Positions 37,867 to 46,152 of a stretch of 64,000 nt of DNA are shown here, one piece after another; the stretch's first letter is position 1, and every line of letters starts with the position of its first letter. This DNA is from Mesorhizobium sp. M9A.F.Ca.ET.002.03.1.2 (GTDB taxonomy: Bacteria > Pseudomonadota > Alphaproteobacteria > Rhizobiales > Rhizobiaceae), in the NCBI RefSeq assembly GCF_003952365.1, contig NZ_CP034443.1, forward strand, positions 5,263,001-5,327,000. Reading direction: 5' to 3'. A model generated the notes under the pieces. It was not told where the DNA came from and did no database searches. It saw only the letters and a program-made list of their open reading frames with translations. The translations under genes were made by a program, and so were the position numbers.

Positions 37867-37994
37867 GCCATGACTTGGCCGACACGATATGGTGCTTAGA
37901 ACTGTTGGGAGGAACGGGTTCGAACCGCGGCGGCACCGCTGTCGCGGCCCAGGTTTCAAAGTTCGCGCAACTTAGAAAGTAAAGTCTGGAACGG

Positions 37995-40064
37995 ATGAAC
38001 TCTCCTGCCAACATCACCGATCCGCTCGTGCTGTTCATGCCGTCCGGCAAGCGCGGGCGGTTTCCGGTCGGCACGCCGGTGCTCGATGCCGCGCGCCAGC
38101 TCGGCGTCTATGTCGAGAGCGTGTGCGGCGGACGCGCCACCTGCGGGCGCTGCCAGATCGAGGTGCAGGAAGGCAATTTCGCCAAGCACAAGATCATCTC
38201 CTCCAACGACCACATTTCACCCAAAGGGGCGAAGGAAGAGCGCTACGAACGCGTGCGCGGCCTTCCCGAACGCCGCCGCCTGTCCTGCTCGGCGCAAATC
38301 CTCGGCGACCTCGTCGTCGACGTGCCGCAGGACACGGTCATCAACGCGCAGACCATCCGCAAGGACGCCGACACCAGGGTCATCGCCCGCGATTCGGCAA
38401 TCCACATGTGCTACGTCGAGATCGAAGAGCCCGACATGCACAATCCATCAGGCGATCTCGATCGCCTGAAGATCGCACTGATGAAGGACTGGGGTCTCAA
38501 GAGCCTCGACTTCGATTTCCATCTCCTGCCGCAGGTGCAGGGCATCTTGCACAAGGGCAACTGGACCGCGACCGCCGCCATCCACAAGGATGCCGACAGC
38601 GAGACCGCGCGGGTCATCTCTTTGTGGCCCGGTCTCAAGAACGAGGCCTATGGGCTTGCCTGCGACATCGGCTCGACCACCATCGCCATGCATCTGGTGT
38701 CGCTGCTGTCGGGCCGCGTCGCAGCCTCGTCCGGCACGTCGAACCCGCAGATCCGCTTTGGCGAGGATCTGATGAGCCGCGTTTCCTATGTGATGATGAA
38801 CCCGGACGGCCGCGAAGGCATGACGGTCGCGGTGCGCGAGGCGATCTCAGGCCTTGTCGACAAGGTCTGTGCGGAAGGCAACGTCCAGCGCAACGACATC
38901 CTGGATTCGGTTTTTGTCGGCAATCCGATCATGCACCATCTGTTCCTCGGCATCGACCCGACCGAGCTCGGCGGCGCGCCCTTCGCGCTGGCCGTCTCGG
39001 GTGCCGTGCACATCAAGGCGTCGGATCTCGGCCTGAAGCTCAACCAGGGCGCCAGGCTCTACATGCTGCCTTGCATCGCTGGCCATGTCGGCGCCGACGC
39101 GGCCGCAGTGACGCTCTCGGAAGGCCCGCACCGCCAGGACGAGATGATGCTGATCGTCGACGTCGGCACCAATGCCGAGATCGTGCTCGGCAATCGCCAG
39201 CGGGTCGTGGCGGCCTCCTCGCCCACTGGCCCGGCATTCGAGGGTGCGGAAATCTCCGGCGGCCAGCGCGCCGCGCCCGGCGCCATCGAGCGCGTCCGCA
39301 TCGATCCCGATACGCTGGAGCCGAAATACCGGGTCATCGGCTCGGACCTGTGGTCCGACGAGGCTGGCTTTATCGAGAGCGTGCAGGCGACCGGTGTCAC
39401 CGGCATCTGCGGCTCCGGCATCATCGAAGTGATCGCCGAGATGTATCTGGCCGGCATCATCTCCGAGGACGGCGTCATCGACGGATCGCTCGCCGCGCGC
39501 TCGCCGCGCGTCATCGCCAGCGGCCGCACCTTCTCCTATTTGCTGAAGGAAGGCGAGCCCAGGATCACCATCACCCAGACCGACGTGCGCGCCATTCAAC
39601 TCGCCAAGGCCGCCCTTTATGCCGGCACCAAGCTGCTGATGGAAAAGCAGCATACCGACCATGTCGACCGCATTCACTTCGCCGGCGCCTTCGGCTCCTT
39701 CATCGATCCGAAATACGCCATGGTGCTGGGGCTGATCCCCGACTGCGATCTCGACAAGGTTTCGGCCGTCGGCAACGCCGCCGGCGCCGGCGCACGCATG
39801 GCGCTGCTCAATCGCGGCTATCGCCGCGAGATCGAGGAAACGGTGAGCCGGATCGAGAAGATCGAAACCGCGCTGGAGCCGAAGTTCCAGGAGCACTTCG
39901 TCTACGCCATGGCGCTGCCGAACAAGATCGACCCGTTCCCAAAACTGTCGGCGGCGGTGAAACTGCCACCGCGCAAGACGGTCAGCGAGGACGGCATTGC
40001 CGGCGATGCCGCCCCGCGGCGGCGTTCGCGCGAAGGCCACGCCGCCCGGCGCGGCCGGGGGTAA
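37995..40064 (+). CDS. RACo-type reductive activator of corrinoid protein
   Basis: ATP-dependent activator that reduces inactive cob(II)alamin in the corrinoid protein back to cob(I)alamin. The 689-residue protein has an N-terminal [2Fe-2S] domain with C44-x5-C50-x2-C53 and C98, a linker and middle domain, and a C-terminal ASKHA ATPase (DUF4445) with CDIGSTTIAMHLVSL, LIVDVGTNAEIVLG and FAGAFGSFIDPK. This is the layout of RACo and RamQ. An aerobe needs such repair because cob(I) is often oxidised. The Arg-rich C-terminal tail is like that of the neighbouring methyltransferase. Confidence 0.92.
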   Translation: MNSPANITDPLVLFMPSGKRGRFPVGTPVLDAARQLGVYVESVCGGRATCGRCQIEVQEGNFAKHKIISSNDHISPKGAKEERYERVRGLPERRRLSCSAQILGDLVVDVPQDTVINAQTIRKDADTRVIARDSAIHMCYVEIEEPDMHNPSGDLDRLKIALMKDWGLKSLDFDFHLLPQVQGILHKGNWTATAAIHKDADSETARVISLWPGLKNEAYGLACDIGSTTIAMHLVSLLSGRVAASSGTSNPQIRFGEDLMSRVSYVMMNPDGREGMTVAVREAISGLVDKVCAEGNVQRNDILDSVFVGNPIMHHLFLGIDPTELGGAPFALAVSGAVHIKASDLGLKLNQGARLYMLPCIAGHVGADAAAVTLSEGPHRQDEMMLIVDVGTNAEIVLGNRQRVVAASSPTGPAFEGAEISGGQRAAPGAIERVRIDPDTLEPKYRVIGSDLWSDEAGFIESVQATGVTGICGSGIIEVIAEMYLAGIISEDGVIDGSLAARSPRVIASGRTFSYLLKEGEPRITITQTDVRAIQLAKAALYAGTKLLMEKQHTDHVDRIHFAGAFGSFIDPKYAMVLGLIPDCDLDKVSAVGNAAGAGARMALLNRGYRREIEETVSRIEKIETALEPKFQEHFVYAMALPNKIDPFPKLSAAVKLPPRKTVSEDGIAGDAAPRRRSREGHAARRGRG

Positions 40065-40116
40065 CATCCCGCCGGCGGAAGCGGCCCTTCACCGTCGATT
40101 TCATTTGTATGCGAAT

Positions 40117-40142
40117 GTTTCCAGATCGGCCGATCTGGAAAC
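40117..40142. repeat. 26-bp perfect palindrome
   Basis: The arm GTTTCCAGATCGG is followed at once by its exact reverse complement, 53 bases after the RACo stop. No T-tract follows directly. It could be a terminator-like cruciform or an operator for the DUF1127 gene downstream. Confidence 0.75.
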
Positions 40143-40255
40143 GAAGACGCTGTTTTCGTGAAATCCGCCAGATACATGCTCGGAGCATTTAACCGGCATT
40201 GAACGGCAGGCAGGAAACATCTTCCAGCCGCCGCAGCGCTCCACGGGAGATGAAG

Positions 40256-40441
40256 ATGTCAATGTTCGAAAGCCTCGGCCGCTATGGTGCGGCCATCAAG
40301 CACGCACACATCAGGAACAGGTCTGTCCGGGCTCTGAACAGCCTGCCGTCCGAAATCCAGAAGGACATCGGCTGGCCCGTCTCGCCGCGCAATAACCCGC
40401 AGGCCACCTTGGCGGCCCTGCTTCTCGGCTCGGCGCGCTGA
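40256..40441 (+). CDS. DUF1127 small protein 1
   Basis: A 61-residue Arg-rich protein. The core RNRSVRALNSLPSEIQKDIGWP fits DUF1127, whose members affect RNA turnover and phosphate or arginine metabolism in alphaproteobacteria. GGGAG lies six bases before ATG 40256; two ATGs lie within the following and preceding codons. Closely related in its core to the DUF1127 protein at 43072. Confidence 0.82.
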   Translation: MSMFESLGRYGAAIKHAHIRNRSVRALNSLPSEIQKDIGWPVSPRNNPQATLAALLLGSAR

Positions 40442-40706
40442 TGACCTTCGCCGACAGATGCAAGCTGCTGGCCAGGCGCCAGAGCCGTCATGCGGCTCCG
40501 GCAGCAGCCGACAATCGGCTGCGCGCCGCGCTCTTGCCTCGGCGCTGAGCGTTGCGGTGGGAAGCAACCAGGATGCGGCCTTGATTGCCAACTGGATCAC
40601 ACCAGCGTGTTGATACCGCGCAAATCTTGACATTCTTGGCGAAGGCACGATCTTCGGAGACTGTGGGGGTTCTCTTAGTCGGCTCAGCCGAAGTCCGTGT
40701 GTCCGC

Positions 40707-41714
40707 ATGCCCAGCCTCAAAAGCCACGTCGTGTCATTTGTCCTCAGGCATAGCCGCAAGCAGGCATTTTCCAGCCCGGAAAATCTGCAGCGCTGGATCG
40801 CCTATGCGCGCAAGACGGAGGACCACCGGCCGCCCGCCTCGCTGCGATCGCGTTTCGACATTACGACGCGCAGCGTTGACGGCTTTCCCGTCTACGAAAT
40901 CGCGCCAAAGGCCGGCGAGCGAAAGCGTATTCTCTACCTGCATGGCGGCGCCTATGTCTTTCAAATCACGTCCTATCACTGGGGACTGATCGCCGACATG
41001 GCCGACCGGCTGGGCTTCGGCATCACTGTGCCGATCTATCCCATTGCTCCCGAACACGATTTCCATGCCATGTTCGGCATGGTCGGCAAGGTCTACCGTC
41101 AGATGCTCGACGAGATGGAAGCGCAGGACATCGTCTTCATGGGCGATTCCGCCGGCGGCAACATGGCCGTGGTGCTGACCATGATGGCTGCGCAAGACGC
41201 GCAGTCCCTGCCCTCGCGCCACGTACTGATTTCCCCGGGCCTCGACGTGTCGCTCGCCAACCCCGAAGTGTTCGAGGCGGAACGCCACGATCCGTGGCTG
41301 GGCATTCCGGGCGGAATGGAGGCGGTCCGGCTCTACAGCGCCGGTTTCGAGCGCAGCGACTGGCGCATCAGCCCGCTCTACGGCGACCTCTCGGTGCTGC
41401 CGAAAACGCTGCTTCTGACCGGCTCGCGTGATATGCTGACACCCGACAATCTGATTTTCGCGCAAAAGGCGCGTGCCGCCGGCGTCGACGTCGAGGTCGT
41501 CTACGAGGAAGGTATGTTCCACGTCTGGCCGCTGGTCGACATGCCAGAGGCGCGGCGAGCACGAGAACGCATTGCATCGTTCCTCAGGGATAGTCAGGCC
41601 GAAAGGGAGACAGTCAACTCGTCGGCCAAGGCCTTGTCGAAGGCTCCGTTGATGAGCGGATTCGCAAGCACGAAGATCGCGTCCGCGATTTCATCGTTTC
41701 GATCCGGCTGGTAG
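40707..41714 (+). CDS. alpha/beta hydrolase, hormone-sensitive-lipase family
   Basis: Esterase of 335 residues with the oxyanion motif HGGAY, nucleophile block GDSAGG, acid in TGSRDMLTPDN and histidine in MFHVWP, all in the order of the HSL/acetyl-hydrolase family. The family usually ends shortly after the histidine; here about 45 extra residues run across the 3' end of the convergent gene at 41594. Substrate unknown. A 265-bp spacer with no visible feature separates it from the DUF1127 gene. Confidence 0.87.
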   Translation: MPSLKSHVVSFVLRHSRKQAFSSPENLQRWIAYARKTEDHRPPASLRSRFDITTRSVDGFPVYEIAPKAGERKRILYLHGGAYVFQITSYHWGLIADMADRLGFGITVPIYPIAPEHDFHAMFGMVGKVYRQMLDEMEAQDIVFMGDSAGGNMAVVLTMMAAQDAQSLPSRHVLISPGLDVSLANPEVFEAERHDPWLGIPGGMEAVRLYSAGFERSDWRISPLYGDLSVLPKTLLLTGSRDMLTPDNLIFAQKARAAGVDVEVVYEEGMFHVWPLVDMPEARRARERIASFLRDSQAERETVNSSAKALSKAPLMSGFASTKIASAISSFRSGW

Positions 41715-41932
41715 CCGATATCGTCCCTGAGTTCGATCAGGTCTGCCCATGCCTCCACATCGGAGGCTGCAAGCTCGCCCGTCAGAAAACGACGGAGCGT
41801 CGTCACTATGTGATCAGTACCAAGGACAATGACCGGCGTGTCCGACCAGCCAAGTTCGTCAATCATTTCAGCCAGCCGCTCAACTGGCTTCGCGAACGCA
41901 ACGAGATCGCTGAGCACCGAAACCCGGTTCAT
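41594..41932 (-). CDS. hypothetical protein downstream of the LysR gene
   Basis: A 112-residue protein starting MNRVSVLSDLVAFAKPVERL. I do not recognise it; it looks soluble and acidic, with DIGYQPDRNDEIADAIFVLANP. It begins eight bases after the LysR stop on the same strand, so it is probably cotranscribed. Its last 121 bases are antisense to the end of the hydrolase gene. Confidence 0.6.
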   Translation of the reverse strand: MNRVSVLSDLVAFAKPVERLAEMIDELGWSDTPVIVLGTDHIVTTLRRFLTGELAASDVEAWADLIELRDDIGYQPDRNDEIADAIFVLANPLINGAFDKALADELTVSLSA

Positions 41933-41940
41933 GACGTCCG

Positions 41941-42840
41941 TCAGAACTTCCCGGTTTCCCTGAACACTTCGAAGGTCGCGCGGATATGGTCGGCGACGGC
42001 CTTGACCGGGGCGCTGGCATCCGGCGCCACGATCATGGCGAGGCTATAGGTGCCGATATCCGGCATGCCGTCCTTCGGGCAAAGCTCCACCATGTCGTTG
42101 CCGAGGAATGATTTCGGCAGCGGCGCCACTGCAAGGTCGGACAGGATCGCGGCGCGCTGGCCGGCCGTATGCGCGCTCATATAGGCGACGCGGTAGTTGC
42201 GGCCCTCACGGCCGAGCGCTTCGAGCGCCCCCGCCCGCCAGGCGCAGCCCTCTTCCCACAAGGAGACCGGCAGCGGTTCGCGCAGATGCGCGCAGCCACC
42301 CTTGGCGCCGGCCCAGACGATCGGTTCGGTGAGCAGCACTTCGGCGCCGAGCGCGCTGGTCTTGTAGGAGTTGGTGAGCAGCGTGATGTCGAGCGCCCGG
42401 TCGTCCATGCGCCGGCGCAGATTGCTGCTCTGGTCGATGGTGACGTCGACCGCGATCGAAGGATGCGACTGCGCAAAACGCTTCAGCACATGCGGCAGCA
42501 CGCGCTCGCCATAGTCGTCAGGCGAGCCGAGCCGCACCACCCCGACAATGTCGGGGATGATGAACTTCGACACCACCTCGCGGTTGATCGACAACAGCCT
42601 CCGGGCGTAGCCGAGCAGCATCTCGCCATCCGTGGTCAATGTCACCGAACGCGCGTCGCGCGCGAACACCGAACGGCCGAGAATGTCCTCCAGCTTCTTG
42701 ATCTGCATGGAGACGGCCGACGGCGTGCGGAAGACGGCATTGGCCGCGGTCGTGAAACTGCCGGTCTCGGCGATCGCCACGAACGTGCGCAAGACGTCGA
42801 GATCGAGCAGCGGCAATGGATGATTGAGTGGGGCGTTCAT
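41941..42840 (-). CDS. LysR-family regulator, LsrB/VtlR-like
   Basis: A 299-residue LysR regulator. The N-terminal helix-turn-helix DLDVLRTFVAIAETGSFTTA and the following AANAVFRTPSAVSMQIKKLE closely resemble rhizobial LsrB and Brucella VtlR. Cysteines at 183, 199 and 254 could serve redox sensing as proposed for LsrB. VtlR controls small DUF1127 genes and AbcR sRNAs; here DUF1127 genes lie on both sides. It is divergent from the DUF1127 gene at 43072. Confidence 0.85.
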   Translation of the reverse strand: MNAPLNHPLPLLDLDVLRTFVAIAETGSFTTAANAVFRTPSAVSMQIKKLEDILGRSVFARDARSVTLTTDGEMLLGYARRLLSINREVVSKFIIPDIVGVVRLGSPDDYGERVLPHVLKRFAQSHPSIAVDVTIDQSSNLRRRMDDRALDITLLTNSYKTSALGAEVLLTEPIVWAGAKGGCAHLREPLPVSLWEEGCAWRAGALEALGREGRNYRVAYMSAHTAGQRAAILSDLAVAPLPKSFLGNDMVELCPKDGMPDIGTYSLAMIVAPDASAPVKAVADHIRATFEVFRETGKF

Positions 42841-42867
42841 CGGGATCGACCTTCAATTTTTCTGATA

Positions 42868-42891
42868 CAAACGATCATTCCATTTCGTTTG
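42868..42891. promoter_or_regulatory. candidate LysR operator
   Basis: Seven-base arms CAAACGA and TCGTTTG separated by ten bases, 28 bases before the LysR start in the divergent region. Spacing fits a LysR recognition site. No experimental motif was compared. Confidence 0.45.
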
Positions 42892-43071
42892 ATTGAACAT
42901 CACTTTGGGAGGATAGTCAACACCATCGAAGGCGGACGTATCGAAAGCGGTCTTGAAACGACCATGACATGGATCTGCAATCGATACGAAATGAAGCTGA
43001 AACAAACCTGACGTAGCGCTTCGTACGCGGAGCAACCGGAAAACTCCCGGTCCAACGCAAAGGAGAATGAA

Positions 43072-43281
43072 ATGTCCATCCTGTCGTCCATCGGCCGCAT
43101 TGCGACCGAAATCAGCGCGGCCCGCGCCCGCTACCAGACCGAACGCGCCATCCACTCTCTGCCGATCGAACTGCAAAAGGATATCGGTTGGCCTGAAGCC
43201 GCCGACACCAAGACCGGCACTCGTTATGGCGTCGGATCCTGGGCTGGTGGAGTAAAATGGATCGTGTGTATCCAAAGCTGA
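43072..43281 (+). CDS. DUF1127 small protein 2
   Basis: A 69-residue protein with the core RYQTERAIHSLPIELQKDIG followed by WPEAADTK, nearly the same as in the protein at 40256. AAAGGAG precedes the ATG. It is divergent from the LysR gene and ends in a strong terminator that starts at its stop codon. Likely a target of the LysR regulator, by analogy with VtlR. Confidence 0.83.
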   Translation: MSILSSIGRIATEISAARARYQTERAIHSLPIELQKDIGWPEAADTKTGTRYGVGSWAGGVKWIVCIQS

Positions 43282-43318
43282 AGGCCTGCCGCGCAGACGC
43301 TGCCCGGCAGGCCTTTTT
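43281..43318 (+). terminator. intrinsic terminator of DUF1127 gene 2
   Basis: Perfect 11-base stem AAGGCCTGCCG/CGGCAGGCCTT with a 13-base loop, followed by TTT. It overlaps the stop codon by one base. Confidence 0.92.
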
Positions 43319-43596
43319 ATTTGCAGTCAAATGACTTTCCGAGCCATGCCGCTGCTGCATGGCGCATATGAACGGGCTGCATAGCAGCCGACATTTCGAA
43401 CTAACGCCTTGTAAATAATCGTAAACCTTGGGCAGAGTGCCCAAATTTGTCGCATCCCGTGTCGCTTTTCCTATCAAGTGCTTCGCTTTTGCGATTTAGT
43501 TTCCCCTCACGTAAGCCTATATCAACGCCAGCCAACGAGCTGCCCCACTCCATCAAGCGAAGGCGACCCGTCTGAGCAACCGAATGGAGATTGATC
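43319..43596. other. spacer with three consecutive hairpins; possible sRNA
   Basis: No protein gene is seen. Three perfect short stems occur in order: GCCATGC/GCATGGC (43343-43363), GGCTGC/GCAGCC (43375-43389) and TTGGGCA/TGCCCAA (43428-43444). In related rhizobia AbcR sRNAs lie near lsrB, so a structured RNA is plausible. I could not match AbcR sequence motifs. Confidence 0.35.
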
Positions 43597-43731
43597 GTGA
43601 AGCTCTTTGCCCGCCTTTTCGCTCGCCGTGAAATGAACCTGACGACCGCGCTCGAGCGCCAGCGCCTTGCCAACACTATGCCGGGCCAGACCGGAGCCGT
43701 GGCCGCCGCGCGTCTTGGCTTCGTCGCCTGA
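43597..43731 (+). CDS. small Arg-rich protein (44 residues)
   Basis: Starts at GTG 43597, with GGAG seven bases upstream, and reads MKLFARLFARREMNLTTALE as its first 20 residues. It resembles the small basic proteins that accompany DUF1127 genes but lacks the LPxELxxDIG core. A strong hairpin terminator follows. Hypothetical. Confidence 0.6.
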   Translation: MKLFARLFARREMNLTTALERQRLANTMPGQTGAVAAARLGFVA

Positions 43732-43780
43732 TCTGACAAGCCCGCAAGCGGCGCTCCCTGTGGCCGCTTCGTAGTTGATC

Positions 43781-43816
43781 AAAGCGCCGCTTCGGTCTTG
43801 CCGAGGCGGTGCTTTT
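43781..43816 (+). terminator. intrinsic terminator after the small Arg-rich gene
   Basis: Long, slightly imperfect stem from AAAGCGCCGC to GCGGTGCTTTT, with TCGG/CCGA pairing near the loop and a run of four T. Confidence 0.8.
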
Positions 43817-44023
43817 GTCGTGCGCCAACCATATGCGGCATGTTTTTGCTCAATCCGGCAGCATGTTGAGCCCGTAATCGCATATCGATTGCCCATTTGC
43901 GACCCGTGTCGCAAATAAAGTCCTTTCGTTGCCGCCTAGCCGATTGACAGGAAAGGTTTTTCCTGATGTCGCTATGCTGATCGCGACATCCTGTTCGCGC
44001 CATTGCAGCGTGAGGGTCTCTCT

Positions 44024-45025
44024 GTGAACGTCGTAAATCATCCGATCAGGCGATCGTTTGTATTCTTCCTGGTCCCCGATTTCACCATGATCGCCTTTGC
44101 AACGGCGCTCGATCCGTTGCGCTCGGCCAACCGGATGCTCGGCTACGAGGCCTACCGCTGGCGGCTCACCAGCATCGACGGCAAGCCGGTGCGCGCCTCG
44201 AACGGCGTCGAATGCGCCGTAAACACCTCGCTGGAGGACGAACGCAAGAAGATGTCCGGCCCCGAGCGACCGAACATGGCGGTCGTCTGCAGCGGCATCA
44301 ATGTCGAGCGCTACCAGAACAGGTCGGCCTTCGCCTGGCTGCGCGAGGAATACAACCGCGGCGTCGCCGTCGGCGGCCTGTGCACTGGCGCACATATACT
44401 GGCCGCCGCCGGCCTGTTGTCCAACAAGCGCTGCGCCATCCATTGGGAGAACCTGCCGGGCTTTTCCGAGGCGTTCCCGAAGGCCAATGTCTTCGCCGAC
44501 CTCTTCGAGATCGACCAGAACATCTACACCTGCGCCGGCGGCACCGCGGCGCTCGACATGATGCTGAAGCTGATCGGAGACGATTTCGACGAGAGCCTCG
44601 TCAACCGGGTGTGCGAGCAGGTGCTGACCGACCGCGTGCGCAGCCCGACCGATCGCCAGCGCCTGCCGCTGCGCGCGCGCCTTGGCGTGCAGAACTCGAA
44701 GGTGCTGACCATCATCGAATTGATGGAAGCAAACCTTTCCGAGCCGCTGTCGCTGATCGAGATCGCCGATCATGTCGACCTGTCGCGCCGGCAGATCGAG
44801 CGCCTGTTCCGCACCGAGATGGGACGATCCCCTGCCCGCTACTATCTGGAAATCCGGCTCGACCGGGCCCGGCACCTGCTGATCCAGTCGTCACTGCCGG
44901 TGGTTGAGGTGGCGGTCGCCTGCGGCTTCGTCTCCGCCTCGCATTTTTCCAAATGCTACCGCGAACTCTATGCGCGCTCGCCGCAGCAGGAGCGCGTCGA
45001 CCGCAAGCAGTTGCTGGTCGCGTAA
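44024..45025 (+). CDS. GlxA-family AraC-type regulator (GbdR-like)
   Basis: A 333-residue regulator with an N-terminal DJ-1/PfpI amidase-like ligand domain (about 10-190, with GLCTGAH and C120) and a C-terminal AraC helix-turn-helix pair (about 225-325, LSLIEIADHVDLSRRQIERL, VAVACGFVSASHFSKCYRE). GbdR, ArgR and CdhR of pseudomonads share this layout and sense glycine betaine, arginine or carnitine. GAGGG precedes the GTG start at 44024. The position near the DMGO-like and sox genes suggests that it senses a methylated amine. Confidence 0.85.
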   Translation: MNVVNHPIRRSFVFFLVPDFTMIAFATALDPLRSANRMLGYEAYRWRLTSIDGKPVRASNGVECAVNTSLEDERKKMSGPERPNMAVVCSGINVERYQNRSAFAWLREEYNRGVAVGGLCTGAHILAAAGLLSNKRCAIHWENLPGFSEAFPKANVFADLFEIDQNIYTCAGGTAALDMMLKLIGDDFDESLVNRVCEQVLTDRVRSPTDRQRLPLRARLGVQNSKVLTIIELMEANLSEPLSLIEIADHVDLSRRQIERLFRTEMGRSPARYYLEIRLDRARHLLIQSSLPVVEVAVACGFVSASHFSKCYRELYARSPQQERVDRKQLLVA

Positions 45026-45073
45026 AGGCGACATCTCGGTGCGTAGCCTCTGGCGAGGAGTGCTCGAAATCTG

Positions 45074-45122
45074 GAGCATCGGACCCAAAAGTGGATACCG
45101 GTTTTGGGAGGATCCGATGCTC
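45074..45122. repeat. dispersed palindromic repeat, copy 2
   Basis: Perfect ten-base outer arms GAGCATCGGA/TCCGATGCTC around ACCGGTTTT. The outer arms differ from copies 1 and 3 on both sides at once, keeping base pairing. Followed by a tail similar to that after copy 3 (TCAAACAA). Confidence 0.85.
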
Positions 45123-45174
45123 AAACAAGACGCGATAGAGCGGCGGTACACTTCGACTTGAAAGTCCCGCCGCC

Positions 45175-46023
45175 CTAGCGGCTGTCGTACATCCAGCTTC
45201 GGTCGCGCCACATTTTCTCACCGACCTGGCAGTCGGTGGCCGGCTCGTCTTGTGCCAGCACCACCGGCGGATGCGCAGCTTCGTCCGCCACCCATTGCGG
45301 CGAGGCAGGCCCGGCAAGCTCGAGCATCAGCTTGCGGCGGATCGCTTCCGGAAACTGCGTCCAATCATTGACCGGGATCATAAACGCGCCAGGCCCACCG
45401 ATGACGCAGTCGGTGTAGTAGCGGTCGAGATAATTGACGTCGTAGACGCTGGTGAAGCCGCTTCGGGTCATCAGCGGCAGGCCATTGATGGTGATGCCTT
45501 GCTTGACCAGCCTGTCACGGGTGATGTCGACGGGAGCACCTTGATTGTTGGGGCCATCGCCTGAAATGTCGATGACGCGCTTCACGCCTTGAAAACCGCT
45601 TTCGGCGAAGAGATCGCTGCCGAATTCCAGGGCACCGGAAATCGAGGTGCGCCGGGCGCTGTTGGGCGCATGGGCGGAGAGCTGTTCTACCACCCGCTCG
45701 GCGTCGGCACGACTGGCGATCACCGTCCACGGCACTATGACATGCTGCCAGGTCGTGCCGGCCCATTCGACGTAGGTGACGGCGATTTTGCCATAGGCGC
45801 CGTCGGCAATGGCCTGCAGCACCGTGTCGTGCGTCAGCGCCGCTACATAGCCTTGACGCTGGATTTCGAGTTCAGCCGGCGACATCGAGAGCGAAACATC
45901 GACCGCCAGCACCAGTTCGATATCGACCGGCTCGGCAGCGAGGGATTCTGGCGCCAGCCCGAGCAACAGCACCAGCACGGCGGCGCCTGAGAGGAGATGT
46001 CTCGTGCGGGCAAAAGCAGACAT
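45175..46023 (-). CDS. DUF1194 exported vWA-like protein
   Basis: A 282-residue protein with a signal peptide (LLSGAAVLVLLLGLAPESLA) and a vWA-like domain with DVSLSMSPAE (D-x-S-x-S metal motif) and VIDISGDGPNNQG. This is the DUF1194 family of alphaproteobacteria. Periplasmic; function unknown. The start at 46023 puts the signal peptide near the N-terminus; a longer TTG start is unlikely. Confidence 0.8.
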   Translation of the reverse strand: MSAFARTRHLLSGAAVLVLLLGLAPESLAAEPVDIELVLAVDVSLSMSPAELEIQRQGYVAALTHDTVLQAIADGAYGKIAVTYVEWAGTTWQHVIVPWTVIASRADAERVVEQLSAHAPNSARRTSISGALEFGSDLFAESGFQGVKRVIDISGDGPNNQGAPVDITRDRLVKQGITINGLPLMTRSGFTSVYDVNYLDRYYTDCVIGGPGAFMIPVNDWTQFPEAIRRKLMLELAGPASPQWVADEAAHPPVVLAQDEPATDCQVGEKMWRDRSWMYDSR

Positions 46024-46152
46024 GCCGCAAGGTAAGCGAGAATCGTCGTGCCACAAAGCGAAAAGCCCGGCGCCGGACCAGGCCTTTGCGTCACATTTTT
46101 GCGAGTCCGCCCCTTACCCTCCGTTGTGGGAGGATCGGCAAGCAATCAACGT

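Noticed and set aside
37917..37926. GGTTCGAACC, the T-arm consensus of tRNA
   Set aside because: No D-arm, anticodon arm or acceptor stem can be folded around it; it is only a chance palindrome before the RACo gene.
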